Translations under genes and position numbers: made by a program
Notes under the pieces: model-generated
What the model was told of the DNA's origin: nothing
Databases searched by the model: none
What the model saw: the letters and a program-made list of their open reading frames with translations, nothing else
In this document: piece by piece, positions 51,573-61,270 of the stretch
How positions within the stretch are numbered: the first letter of the stretch is position 1
Layout: each line of letters begins with the position of its first letter
Source of the DNA: UBA4660 sp034408895
Lineage (GTDB): Bacteria; Bacteroidota; Bacteroidia; Flavobacteriales_D; Sanyastnellaceae
Assembly: GCA_034408895.1 (NCBI GenBank)
Contig: JAWXCI010000073.1
Span: 1-64,000, forward strand
DNA: 64,000 nucleotides
Reading direction: 5' to 3'

Positions 51573-51899
51573 AAATGTGGATATAAAAAAATTAAATAAG
51601 GGTTGTTGTTTCTTTCATGATTTGAATTGAACAACCATTACCGGGGAACCACACCACTGCTTCATACGCAGGGGGACAATTGAGAATGGGAAGTAAAACC
51701 CGCCTCTTGAAAGGCGCGGCAAATGTAAGCGAGTGTAGAAGTAGTGAATTTGAATGAAATGCCAATCAGGAAATACAAATTACGATTGATGACTTTAGGA
51801 TCATCTCCATGAGACTTTTCTGAGTTGCATCTATCCAGCGAGAGAATTCCTTTTGAGGTCTGAATTCGGCTAGGGGCTTAACCTTTTGACTTTTACCCC
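51573..51899. other. deaD leader and intergenic space
   Basis: Up to about 51715 this is the likely deaD 5' leader on the minus strand; the remainder separates it from the T9SS gene at 51900, which ends here. No gene is visible. The leader has no obvious known riboswitch fold. Confidence 0.45.
51720..51727 (-). promoter_or_regulatory. Promoter -7 element for deaD
   Basis: On the minus strand this reads TACATTTG, a full match, about 148 bases before the helicase start. Confidence 0.55.
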
Positions 51900-53762
51900 C
51901 TACTCCACCACTATCATTGGAACAACCACAGTAGAATCATCTCTAGAAAATTTCACCCAATAAAGTCCTTCAGTCAGGTGAGTATCCAAATTAATTCTTC
52001 CGGTGTCCAGATTAGTAGTTTCCATCACCATTCTACCCGTAGCGTCCATTACCTGTAAGCTGCTGAAATTATAATTGATGAAAAAGAACGAACCTGAATT
52101 GGGGTTGGGGTATAGATTTAATTCCGTTGCAATCGCTTCGTTTATACCAATACATGTTTCTATTTCAAATACATAAGCAGCCGTATGTGTGCAACCATCA
52201 TCGGTATATCCAGTAAGTACCAGGGCGGCAGTGCCCAATCCCCAATCTTCAGTAATAATTTGATAAGATGGATTGGTGGAACCGTCTTGCCATAAATAAT
52301 TGAGACCCGGAGGGCCAGGCACAACCAGTTGATCTCCCATACAAATTATAGTGTCGTTGCCAAGGCTAAATTCCAGATCATCTATAGCTTGTATATATAC
52401 CGAGTCAGCATAAATACATCCATGACTATCCGTAACGGTAACGAGGTAGCCGCCCATGGTCACATCACTTACCTGTTCACCACTGCCGCTATAGTTTCCA
52501 GGGCCGCTGTAGTTGTAGGTATAACCAGGTGATGCACCGGATGCGGCAACACTTATCACCCCGTTCTGCGACTGTGGGCAGGTGGCTGATGTAGCATCAA
52601 TATCCACATTCCATGCATTGGGTTGAGTAATGGTGTATTGTCCAAGGAACACATCGCCACAGGCCGTGGTGGCCACAAGTGAATATACGCCAGCACCAAG
52701 GTTAAGGATAAAATGATCATTGGATGTATAACCACCCGGTCCCGTCCACTGGCAGGCAAAGTCGGAACCCGTACCCATGATGGAAGGAAAAATAGAACCA
52801 GAAGGACTTTGTCCTTCGCTCAGCGGGCAATTCATAGGGTTCACTTCTGTTGACAGCGTGAGGTCGCCATTGTAAGTATCCACTGAAATCACAGCGGTTC
52901 CTGTGGCACCATAAAAACCATCCAGCATAATGTAATATACATCGCCCGGCACCAGGCAACTTGCATAGCAAAGCGATGCATAACCAGTGCCCTCACCACA
53001 ACCACCCAACACATCATCATTGGCTGAAATGAGTTCGAAATTCCAGAAGTCGCCACAATCCACACCGTGCCAAAGTGCAATTTGTGTATCGAAATTGGTT
53101 CCCGGGTTACAGGTAGAAATTTCGTAGGCCACGTTTTCTTCGGCAATGAAATACGCCCATACCGTTTGTGTAGCATCGCCCTCGCACCACATTCCATAAA
53201 CGTTACACGAGTTTGCCGGAAGATTGAGTTCGCTGAAAGGGGCAACAGCACCCGTGTTGTCAAGTAGTGCAGTGGTCACATCAGGAATAATTTCCAGCGC
53301 GCCACAGGCCGAGTCGTACACCGGTAGAGTATTCACTCCCGCCTGGAAAGTCCACGTATTGCCTGCACCTGTTCCCCAATAGCTGCCAGAAAAAATTCCA
53401 TTTTGGAACACATCGAAGGCCAGGCCCCCATCACCATAAGAGTCAATAAAGATGAGATCAAAAAATTCGCCTTCGGGCAAGCAAAGCGGCCCTGATATTT
53501 CGAAACCGAAATCCTGTATTCCGTTTTCACCGGAGGGGCCGCTTCCATCACAACCCACTTCCTCACTGCTGCCACTGACAAGCGTTCCATTGCCACATCC
53601 GTTGCCCGATGGCACCAATTCATAATACGTTTCCTCGCCCCACACATCGTAAGAATATGCTATAACGAATACTTCCACAAATCCAGGATCGCATTGCGCT
53701 TTGGATGAATTGGATAATGAAAAGAAGGAAAGGAAAATCAAAAAAAGTAAAAAGTGCTTCAT
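51900..53762 (-). CDS. T9SS-secreted multidomain beta protein
   Basis: A 620-residue exported protein with signal peptide MKHFLLFLIFLSFFSLSNSSKAQ. An N-terminal GDGG-type beta domain (FDLIFIDSYGDGGLAFDVFQNG) is followed by a pre-peptidase C-terminal-like domain (NLPANSCNVYGMWCEGDATQTVWAYFIAEENVAYEISTC...FDTQIALWHG), SprB-like repeats (SATCPQSQNGVISVAASGASPGYTYNYSGPG) and a type A sorting domain starting LNLYPNPNSGSFFFINY. No enzyme is recognised; adhesion or surface decoration is plausible. The ATG at 53762 is chosen because it opens the signal peptide and follows a -7-like element. Confidence 0.83.
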   Translation of the reverse strand: MKHFLLFLIFLSFFSLSNSSKAQCDPGFVEVFVIAYSYDVWGEETYYELVPSGNGCGNGTLVSGSSEEVGCDGSGPSGENGIQDFGFEISGPLCLPEGEFFDLIFIDSYGDGGLAFDVFQNGIFSGSYWGTGAGNTWTFQAGVNTLPVYDSACGALEIIPDVTTALLDNTGAVAPFSELNLPANSCNVYGMWCEGDATQTVWAYFIAEENVAYEISTCNPGTNFDTQIALWHGVDCGDFWNFELISANDDVLGGCGEGTGYASLCYASCLVPGDVYYIMLDGFYGATGTAVISVDTYNGDLTLSTEVNPMNCPLSEGQSPSGSIFPSIMGTGSDFACQWTGPGGYTSNDHFILNLGAGVYSLVATTACGDVFLGQYTITQPNAWNVDIDATSATCPQSQNGVISVAASGASPGYTYNYSGPGNYSGSGEQVSDVTMGGYLVTVTDSHGCIYADSVYIQAIDDLEFSLGNDTIICMGDQLVVPGPPGLNYLWQDGSTNPSYQIITEDWGLGTAALVLTGYTDDGCTHTAAYVFEIETCIGINEAIATELNLYPNPNSGSFFFINYNFSSLQVMDATGRMVMETTNLDTGRINLDTHLTEGLYWVKFSRDDSTVVVPMIVVE

Positions 53763-53788
53763 GGTATGACTGATTTTTTTAGGAGGGA

Positions 53789-53796
53789 CGAAAGTA
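53789..53796 (-). promoter_or_regulatory. Probable -7 element for the 51900-53762 gene
   Basis: On the minus strand this reads TACTTTCG, one mismatch from consensus, 26 bases before the start. Confidence 0.4.
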
Positions 53797-53805
53797 GAGA
53801 ACTTC

Positions 53806-53900
53806 GGTGATCGATACAGTCGTGTAATCAATGATCGATGCAGTCCGGTAATCGCTGCAGTTCGGTGATCGGCAATCAGCAGATCAGCACATGAGCACAT
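53806..53900. repeat. Degenerate 24-base tandem tract between two leftward genes
   Basis: Two 21-base copies of a GATCGATRCAGTC-type unit (53809-53829 and 53833-53853) share 18 of 21 bases at a 24-base period; a partial third copy and CAGCAGATCAGCAC follow. The tract lies upstream of the promoter for the T9SS gene, so readthrough from the preceding DUF5916 gene, transcribed leftward, would cross it. Confidence 0.55.
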
Positions 53901-53904
53901 CACT

Positions 53905-56385
53905 CTATCCTTTCCCGAAAATGCTGCGGTAGTCCAAAAAGTACAGCACTTTCATGCTGATGCTATTGGCCTGCGGAAGCCCGAAGGTGTGCTCCACGTC
54001 ATCCAGAAGATTGGAAGGAATGTCATGTTCAAAATGGGTAATAGAGTTTTTCCATACCAGTGAGATTTCGCTGCCGGGAGCGAAAATCCATTTGTACTGA
54101 AGGTCAATGGTGAAAGAATTGAAACTGTCATCCGCTGTTGTTGTTCCATCATCGCGATGGCCATCGTAGGTTGTGGCAACCAACTCACCATCGTAATCCA
54201 ATCCATGAAACTGGTGGTATTCTGAAAATCCCCAGTAATGCCTTACACGGCATGTGGCAATCATCACCGGGTTAAATGCATATGATGCGGAAAGCACATT
54301 GGTGTGCGAAATAACATCGCGCGTTCCCATCACAGGCTCTATCGCATTGTCTTGTTCATCATAAATAAAATCCGCGAAGCCCACATTGTTTATGTTGCTC
54401 TGGTAACTATAAACATAGTTGAGCATGAGATGATCATTGACACGAAGTCTTGGGGCAATCCTGTAGTTCCATTCGTAGTTGCCGGGGAAACTGAAAACGC
54501 CATACCATGCACCAACATCCCAGGCCAGTGTCTTGCGGTAATCCGTGCTTATCCAGGCCCCAATGTTTTCATACATGGGAGTGCGGAATAGCCATCCATC
54601 CAATCGTGGTTCGAAATAATCATACCCGCGAACAGGGATAAATTCATTTTGAATGTTGAAGGAAAACCACTTCCTGGTCATCAGTCCAATATTCCAGTTC
54701 ACACCTGCACCGGTGAAGGTGCTGGGTTCATAAAGATTGTCGTACCAGAATTCAAAATTGCTCCACATCCTGTTGAACGGGCCAAAGGGTTCGTAGATAT
54801 TATAGCCCATCCACGCCCAATAAGTTTGTTGGTTGGGGCTGGAGAGGAAGCCGAGATCATTGGGATCATAATGTGTGCTTTCAGTATTTGTTCCGAGGCT
54901 CCAGTTCCAGTTGCCACTTATTTTATCCAGGCTCATGTTGTAGGTAAAACCATTTTCTGTTTCCGGATCGTTCCAGTTAAATTTCTGGTTGAATGCTCCG
55001 CTTCCACTAATACCATAAGAATTTTTTTTGTTGCGAAGCTGGAATTGTGTTCCGGTCACATTGGCATCGTAGAAAGCACCATCGCGCAGCACGTTCGTGT
55101 TGATGAGTGAAACAAAACTGTTGTTCTTCAGGTTTTGATCGAATACCAGGATATTGTAGTTCGAAAGCGGATGAGTTTCTTCTTCGCGGGTTTCGTTGGT
55201 TTCCTCATTTCTTATTTCAGCATAGGCAGGCGCAGTTACCGAATTGAAAAAACCAATCCCCAAACCGTTTTTCATGCGCCCCGAAATTTTTGTTGCGTTG
55301 TAGAGTTGAGTTTCTCTTGGGGCATGATGGAGATATTCCGTGGAATCCATCGCAGGAACATAATCCCATGTGTAAGGTATCTGGCCGATTCTCCTGCTGT
55401 AAAAAATTCCAGCCTTACTGAAAAGTTCCGTTCCTTCGGTAAAGAATTGCCTGTTCTCATCAAAGCGGACTTCAAACGGAGTAGTGTTAAGAATCAGGGC
55501 ATCACTTATCGTTTGCCCGAAGTCGGGAATCAATGTTGCATCAAGGGTGAATGCTTCACTGAGACCAATCTTTACATCCATACCGGCATTGTAACTGGTG
55601 GTAGCTCCCGTTACAGGAAGTAACTCACTTTCCACCACATCGGCATAAGCAGAAGCGTATGGATAGAAAAACAAACGCAGCGGTGGCTTGATGTTTTTTA
55701 TTCCGGTGAGGGTTCCCATTTGGGTCATGAATCCCGGAATTTCAGGATTCACTCCGCGCCAGAAAGCATGCTCGCGATGCCTGCGCACTTCCCGCACGAA
55801 GTTGATGTCCCATACTTGCTCTGCCACATCAGGAAAACGAATCGCTGCAAACGGAATCCGGTATTCCGCAGTCCATCCCTGTTCCGTAATTTCCGTTTTG
55901 CATTCCCACACTGCATTCCACGACACGTCTTCGCCACCGCCATCACCATTCTGTAATCCCTCGCGCGCATCGAACTGTTCACCCAGGGGACTCACAGCGA
56001 ATGTGAAGCCGTTGATTCCGTCCTTGTAGCATCCGAATGTTACTCCACAGTAATCGCTATTGCCATCACTATCCCTCCCGGTAAGCTGTGTGAGAATGCT
56101 GTCGGGTTCAGTATCATAATTCATAAACGCTATGTAAATGGCTTCATCATCATAAACCAGCTGTACTTCTGATTTCTGCGATTGCCGTTGGCCGGGCGAT
56201 GGGCGGTCTGAAATAAAATCGGTTGCTTTGGGTGCAGTCATCCAACATGCATCATCGAACTGGCCATTGATTCTGGGTGGCTGATTGCATCGCTGCGCTT
56301 CCAGTGATTTATGTTCGAACTGTGCGCTCATTTGTGTTGCACACAAAAGCACTGAAGCTAGCAGTAAATTTTTGATCGGTAGCAT
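53905..56385 (-). CDS. DUF5916 family protein with CBM9-like N-terminal domain
   Basis: An 826-residue exported protein. The signal peptide MLPIKNLLLASVLLCATQMSAQ precedes a carbohydrate-binding (CBM9-like) domain (NGQFDDACWMTAPKATDFISDRPSPGQ...YDDEAIYIAFMNYD). A long, strand-rich DUF5916 domain follows, including FVREVRRHREHAFWRGV and LIPDFGQTISDALILNTTPFEVRFDENRQFFTEG, and probably forms an outer-membrane beta barrel; the last residues end KVLYFLDYRSIFGKG. The function is unknown. The start MLPIKN is set by the signal peptide; a -7-like TACTTTCG lies at 56410-56417 on the minus strand. Confidence 0.82.
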   Translation of the reverse strand: MLPIKNLLLASVLLCATQMSAQFEHKSLEAQRCNQPPRINGQFDDACWMTAPKATDFISDRPSPGQRQSQKSEVQLVYDDEAIYIAFMNYDTEPDSILTQLTGRDSDGNSDYCGVTFGCYKDGINGFTFAVSPLGEQFDAREGLQNGDGGGEDVSWNAVWECKTEITEQGWTAEYRIPFAAIRFPDVAEQVWDINFVREVRRHREHAFWRGVNPEIPGFMTQMGTLTGIKNIKPPLRLFFYPYASAYADVVESELLPVTGATTSYNAGMDVKIGLSEAFTLDATLIPDFGQTISDALILNTTPFEVRFDENRQFFTEGTELFSKAGIFYSRRIGQIPYTWDYVPAMDSTEYLHHAPRETQLYNATKISGRMKNGLGIGFFNSVTAPAYAEIRNEETNETREEETHPLSNYNILVFDQNLKNNSFVSLINTNVLRDGAFYDANVTGTQFQLRNKKNSYGISGSGAFNQKFNWNDPETENGFTYNMSLDKISGNWNWSLGTNTESTHYDPNDLGFLSSPNQQTYWAWMGYNIYEPFGPFNRMWSNFEFWYDNLYEPSTFTGAGVNWNIGLMTRKWFSFNIQNEFIPVRGYDYFEPRLDGWLFRTPMYENIGAWISTDYRKTLAWDVGAWYGVFSFPGNYEWNYRIAPRLRVNDHLMLNYVYSYQSNINNVGFADFIYDEQDNAIEPVMGTRDVISHTNVLSASYAFNPVMIATCRVRHYWGFSEYHQFHGLDYDGELVATTYDGHRDDGTTTADDSFNSFTIDLQYKWIFAPGSEISLVWKNSITHFEHDIPSNLLDDVEHTFGLPQANSISMKVLYFLDYRSIFGKG

Positions 56386-56409
56386 ACCTCGGAGGTTTGT
56401 TAAGGTGGC

Positions 56410-56417
56410 CGAAAGTA
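56410..56417 (-). promoter_or_regulatory. Probable -7 element for the DUF5916 gene
   Basis: On the minus strand this reads TACTTTCG, one mismatch from TAnnTTTG, 24 bases before the chosen ATG. Confidence 0.4.
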
Positions 56418-56544
56418 TTGGTGACATCCTTTCACGTTGGTATGGCGCGGTTAAGAGTTGTTAATGCAATGCTCGGAATTGGATAGTTGGAACAATGTGC
56501 AGATAAGCGGAAATGAAATGATTTCCTCAACCTCCATAAATTTC

Positions 56545-56577
56545 GAAAGCCCGCGACCTTTCGGCACACGGGCTTTC
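56545..56577. terminator. Hairpin terminator after the M43 protease gene
   Basis: A perfect 9-bp stem (GAAAGCCCG and CGGGCTTTC) with a 15-base loop, 36 bases beyond the M43 gene's stop on the minus strand. It lacks a strong T-run on that strand, so its efficiency is uncertain. Confidence 0.55.
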
Positions 56578-56612
56578 TACTTTGACCAAGTAAATTGGTC
56601 TCCACCCTATAT

Positions 56613-59600
56613 CTATCGCACTACTAATTTCTCCTCACTGGTTTTGCCACTTAGGGTGTACCTGATAAAATAGATACCAGATGGCAAAGGGTGTTTGAAC
56701 TTGTACTCGCTCCTCATGCCCTGAGGCATTTCTGACAGATTAATTGTTTCAATCAAACTTCCGGAAGAACCAAAAATTTCAAGGTCTTTAACGTTGCCGC
56801 TTTCAGGAAGGTTTCCAAAATCAAGAATTATTTTTTGGCCATCGGATGGATTAGGATAGATGTCGAGAAGCGAGGTGTCATCATTTGCTTCCGGCACTCC
56901 CACCAATTCGGATAAGGCGAACGAACATGCATCGCTCCACTCGCCCCAGATAAATCCGACACGCACGCGCACTTGTAAATTGTAAGTGGTGAAAGGCTCT
57001 AACAACATTCCGGAAATCAATTCCAGTTCATTTACAAAAGTGAAGGGTGTCCAGTCATAATCGGGACCTGTGATGTGCCAATCGTACAATTGAGCATCAG
57101 CCACTGCATTGCAGGTAAGTACGTAGCCGAGATTTATTCCTGTAACGCCACAATCCTCCTGCACAATTTGAGGTGTGGGAATTTCATCGGCAATACCAAT
57201 AAGGCATGAGTTGCCAAATGGTCCCCACATTCCATCGTACTGAACTTTTATAGTAACAAATGCAGTGACTCCCCAGGTCAATCCATTAATCATAGAAAAG
57301 CCGATATAGTTTTGAAGTGAGAGCACTTCATCCATAAGGTCGCCCGATGTGTTGGTGATTTTCCAATGGTACATCTGCGCACCTGGAACCGCAACACAAA
57401 AAATTCCACCATCGAGGTCAAATCCTTCCACGTTGCATTCCACATCAATAAGTTGTGTGGTGGGTAGGACCACTTCACAATCAAAGGGTATAACAATGCT
57501 TTGGGTTGTAGTGCATCCGTTGCCATCCGCCACACCTACATCGTAATCGCCCGCAGATAAATCGCTCACGGACATTCCCACCACTCCATTGGACCATTGT
57601 GCAACGTAGCCCGGAGTTCCGCCCATTATGTTCACCGTAGCCGCACCATCGGAACCCGCGCACGATTCACCGCTCACCAATTCGCAGGTGGCAACAAGTT
57701 GTGAAGGTTCCACAATGGTGATGGTTTCATTTTCATCGCATCCATTTTGGTCCGAAGCGGTTACCATGTACGTGCCTTCCGCAAGAGCCGCCACATAACT
57801 GTTGAGCGTACCGTTGCTCCACGCGTAGCTTAATATCCCTGTGCCACCTAATGCGGTTGCCGAGGCTGTGCCATCACTCAAGTCATGGCATGAAATATCT
57901 GTCTTGAAAACAGCAAGAGATACTGCGGATGGTTCGCTCAGCGAAAAAGAATAATCGCCCGAGCATCCTTCTGTATCCTCAACCTCAACAGAATAATTTC
58001 CTGCACCCAGGTTGTTGATGGATGGTGAAGAGAAACCGTTGCTCCATTGGTAACTATAGTTGCCAGTTCCCCCGAAAACATTCACGGATGCACTTCCATC
58101 ACCGGAACCCGCGCACGAAATTGCTTCAACAGTTGCGAACACGGAGAGGCTTTCACTTTGTGTAATGATGAAAGATGTTTCATTTGAACAATCATGCGCA
58201 TCGGATAATGTGACCGAATAATTGCCTATACCCAAATTGTTTACTGAATTTCCTGTAGAGCCATTGCTCCATTCAACAGTGTACGGTGATGTGCCACCTG
58301 ATGGATTTACGCTAGCCGAACCGGAAACATCCTCACATGCAATATCAAAATCAGTGAGATTCGTTGTGAGCGCTGCCGGTTGCGTAATAGTGTAGCCTTG
58401 TTGCTCGGTGCATGAGTTAGCATCGGAAATGGTAACGGTGTAATTGCCTGGTGGCAAATTATTCAGTTGCTGTGAAGTGGAACCATTGCTCCACGCATAA
58501 TTCAGCGCCCCTGTTCCACCCGCACCTTGCGAGTATATAAAGCCATCAGCAAGACCATTGCACGTCACCTGAGTGATGCTCGCAGTGGCGGTGATATCAA
58601 CCGGGTTGGTAAGTGATTTCGTTTTGATGCGAATGCATCCGTTCGCATCGGTTGAAGTAAGTGTGTAGGAACCTGCCACAAGATTTGAAATGTTTTGTGT
58701 GCTTTGTCCGCTGTTCCACGAAAAAGTGAAAGGAGAATTTCCGGAGATAGTCGTAACTATATTTCCATTGTTGCCTGCATAACAAGCAGGATGAGTTTCG
58801 GTGAGTGTCACAAAAGGGAGCGTGTTCACGGTAACACAATTCATACACACATAAGTGCTGGTTCCATAAGCGTTAGTGGCAACAAGTGTCACATCAAAAG
58901 ATCCCACTGATCCAAACGAAATGTTTTGCGGATTTTGTTGCGATGATGTTGCGGGCGAACCGCCTTCGAAAGTCCAACTCCAGCTAACTGGTGCATTGAT
59001 GCTGGTGTCATTAAAGTCCACTTCACCATTGGGGCAAATAGTATTATCGGCAATCGAAAAGTTGGCAGTAGGAGCTTCGCCATCAGAAATTATTTCTTCG
59101 AGGCAGAAATCATTTGAAACTTCTTCGCCCCAGTTGTCTTCTTCATAAACCAGTTGATAGTCCTCACTGTCGAAGAGCGTAAAATCTCCGCTTGTAAATC
59201 CCTGACCATCTCCGTAGCTGTCGAAAAAAGTGAGCGTATAACATCCGGCAGGAATGCAAATGTTTTCTTCAATATCAAGACCCTGTTGAAAGTTTACATA
59301 GGGGCCGCCTTCAGCCACAATCACTCCATCCACATCAGTTATTTCCCAGGTGTTCTCGGTTCCGTAGTTGTCAAGTTCAACAAGAAGAACAGCAGTGGAA
59401 CCGGAGGTGATGGAGTAGCTGCCGGATTCTTGATCGTTGGAAACGTTTTGATCAGTAACGCCATTAGGTAGTGCTGTCCAGGCAAAGAATAAATGTGCTC
59501 CTGCCGAAGATGTGATGTTGGGCAAGCTGACATTAACCGATGTTCCGGTGGCAAGATTTCCGGTCCAATTGTAAGTGTTGTTTCCTGTGCCATCAAGGTT

Positions 59601-60731
59601 ATAATGTATGGTGCAAGAGGTGAGTGCATTGCTTCCGAAGTTGGTCAACGAAACATCGGGGGTGAGAACAGCATTGCAACTTGATCCGGTGGGAGAGTTG
59701 ATGTAAGAAATACCACAATCAAAATCAGAAACCGACTCGCAACCCAGAGAAGTCAACAACCCTGCACGATCATTTTCCAGCGTGGTGCGCATCCTAACTT
59801 TCTGTCCTTCGCCAAACATGTTCTTGCATGTTTCTGGTGTGTAGTCCATGTAATTTTCAACCTGCTGTGTGTCGGAACATTGTGGGTTGTTACATGAACC
59901 ATTCAAAGGGGTGACTGGTGTATCGCACACTTTATCGCCCGCTGTGGAGCAATTGAGTTCGGGATCGCAGTCATCAGTGAGGTGAAACGTGTGATACAAT
60001 CCGAAGAAATGTCCCGCCTCATGCGTTAATGTTCGGTTCATGTCCGTATTTAATTTCAGGTTGCCCACAGTGCCAAATGCATTATGCAATACCACGATGC
60101 CATCAATGGGATTGTTAATGGGGAAATAAGCATAGCCCTGAATTCCACCTAACGCATTGTTGTCTTCAATTTCATTCACAATCCAGATATTCATGTACTC
60201 CTGTCGCGGCCATGTACTCAGTTCTTTTACATCTTCCTCCACTGCTCCGGTACCACCGGTGGCTTCAATTCCCTGATCGGCATATAGTGGAATAACTGAT
60301 CCATCCACCCGCACAATTCCTGTGGCGGGTTGGCCATCTGGATCGCGTTGTGCCAGGCAAAATTCAATTCCAATATCCACACCCGCACCATCACCATTGG
60401 TTCCAGCCATGTGGCGGAAGTCTTCGTTCAAGGCTGTGATAGCGGAGAAAATCTGATCATCAGAAATGTTGCTTCCTGTGCCCACTGCTTCACCTTCATG
60501 AACAATGTGCACTACTACTGGAATAACATAAATGTCGTCCGTTCGGTCAGCAGGATTAAGAGCCATCTGTGCTGCTATAGCCTGTTCCATGTACATGTAG
60601 CTACGTGCAAATTGTGCATTGGTGAGCAGGAGCTGGTCGTTCTTGTCGTCCGATGCACAAGTGTTTTGTGCGTGAGTGACAATGGCAGCGCAAGACAGAA
60701 AGAGTGCGCTAAAAATTTTCCAGGTTTTCAT
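56613..60731 (-). CDS. Large T9SS-secreted M43 metalloprotease with SprB repeats
   Basis: A 1372-residue secreted protease. After the signal peptide (MKTWKIFSALFLSCAAIVTHAQ) the M43 (pappalysin-type) zinc protease has the HExxHxxGxxH motif HEAGHFFGLYH (about 59990-60025) and a Met-turn near ENYMDYTPE. A CARDB-like beta domain, a GDGQG beta domain, a PKD domain (APTANFSIADNTICPNGEVDFND) and about six SprB-like repeats (VSWSNGSTxxxVxNLxxGNYSVTVxDxxGC pattern) follow, then two Fn3-like modules and a type A sorting domain beginning LDIYPNPSDGQ. SprB-like repeats are found in gliding adhesins. The enzyme probably degrades extracellular protein. Confidence 0.92.
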   Translation of the reverse strand: MKTWKIFSALFLSCAAIVTHAQNTCASDDKNDQLLLTNAQFARSYMYMEQAIAAQMALNPADRTDDIYVIPVVVHIVHEGEAVGTGSNISDDQIFSAITALNEDFRHMAGTNGDGAGVDIGIEFCLAQRDPDGQPATGIVRVDGSVIPLYADQGIEATGGTGAVEEDVKELSTWPRQEYMNIWIVNEIEDNNALGGIQGYAYFPINNPIDGIVVLHNAFGTVGNLKLNTDMNRTLTHEAGHFFGLYHTFHLTDDCDPELNCSTAGDKVCDTPVTPLNGSCNNPQCSDTQQVENYMDYTPETCKNMFGEGQKVRMRTTLENDRAGLLTSLGCESVSDFDCGISYINSPTGSSCNAVLTPDVSLTNFGSNALTSCTIHYNLDGTGNNTYNWTGNLATGTSVNVSLPNITSSAGAHLFFAWTALPNGVTDQNVSNDQESGSYSITSGSTAVLLVELDNYGTENTWEITDVDGVIVAEGGPYVNFQQGLDIEENICIPAGCYTLTFFDSYGDGQGFTSGDFTLFDSEDYQLVYEEDNWGEEVSNDFCLEEIISDGEAPTANFSIADNTICPNGEVDFNDTSINAPVSWSWTFEGGSPATSSQQNPQNISFGSVGSFDVTLVATNAYGTSTYVCMNCVTVNTLPFVTLTETHPACYAGNNGNIVTTISGNSPFTFSWNSGQSTQNISNLVAGSYTLTSTDANGCIRIKTKSLTNPVDITATASITQVTCNGLADGFIYSQGAGGTGALNYAWSNGSTSQQLNNLPPGNYTVTISDANSCTEQQGYTITQPAALTTNLTDFDIACEDVSGSASVNPSGGTSPYTVEWSNGSTGNSVNNLGIGNYSVTLSDAHDCSNETSFIITQSESLSVFATVEAISCAGSGDGSASVNVFGGTGNYSYQWSNGFSSPSINNLGAGNYSVEVEDTEGCSGDYSFSLSEPSAVSLAVFKTDISCHDLSDGTASATALGGTGILSYAWSNGTLNSYVAALAEGTYMVTASDQNGCDENETITIVEPSQLVATCELVSGESCAGSDGAATVNIMGGTPGYVAQWSNGVVGMSVSDLSAGDYDVGVADGNGCTTTQSIVIPFDCEVVLPTTQLIDVECNVEGFDLDGGIFCVAVPGAQMYHWKITNTSGDLMDEVLSLQNYIGFSMINGLTWGVTAFVTIKVQYDGMWGPFGNSCLIGIADEIPTPQIVQEDCGVTGINLGYVLTCNAVADAQLYDWHITGPDYDWTPFTFVNELELISGMLLEPFTTYNLQVRVRVGFIWGEWSDACSFALSELVGVPEANDDTSLLDIYPNPSDGQKIILDFGNLPESGNVKDLEIFGSSGSLIETINLSEMPQGMRSEYKFKHPLPSGIYFIRYTLSGKTSEEKLVVR

Positions 60732-61270
60732 TTTTATAAAGTGTTTGGAGGTTTCTTTTTTACTGGCTGGGGGTAATTGATATTGTATCCATCACCACAA
60801 GTTTCTTAGATAGTTCGTTGAAAAAAGAGGTGTTTACTTGTATTGAACTCTTTTGGTTACAAACAGGGTGTTACGGATGTGATGATGTGGCGATATGATG
60901 ATGCTGACCACGCTATGTGGCGTGGGAAGTCCCGATTTCAGTCGGGATGCCGATGTCCACGCTGAGGTGCGGTGACTACACCTATCGCGAGAGAATTACT
61001 TCTCCAATAGTATTCGTGATTGCTGCATGGTGCTACCAAGAGTTGCCCTCAGCCTACTCTTATTTAACCGCCTACTTTTTTTAGGCATGATGGATTGGAT
61101 TTTCAAAAAAGAAATCCACATTAACCATTCTTCAGCCAAGCTTCCATCAACTTTGCCCTTGCAATGCATCTCCCCCGTGTAGTTTCATAGAAGTCACAAA
61201 GCAGAGATCATGTAAACAGTACAGGATCTGCGCTCAACGCAAACTTTCTTTGAGAGATGAAATAGAAAAA
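60732..61270. other. 539-base intergenic region before uvrA
   Basis: The divergent region between the M43 gene and uvrA holds the repeat cluster described at 60875-60975. The rest is unremarkable; I see no gene, known RNA or full -7 match for uvrA. TCAACTTTG at about 61149-61157 is a near match. Confidence 0.45.
60875..60975. repeat. Repeat cluster: GATGATG tract, CCACGC/GCGTGG hairpin and TCCCGA/TCGGGA palindrome
   Basis: A GATGATGTGGCGATATGATG tract is followed by a perfect hairpin CCACGC-GCGTGG (60908-60925), then the dispersed palindrome TCCCGA-TCGGGA (60930-60947) and GATGCCGATGTCCA (60946-60959). The last block is nearly the reverse complement of 34185-34200. Confidence 0.6.
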
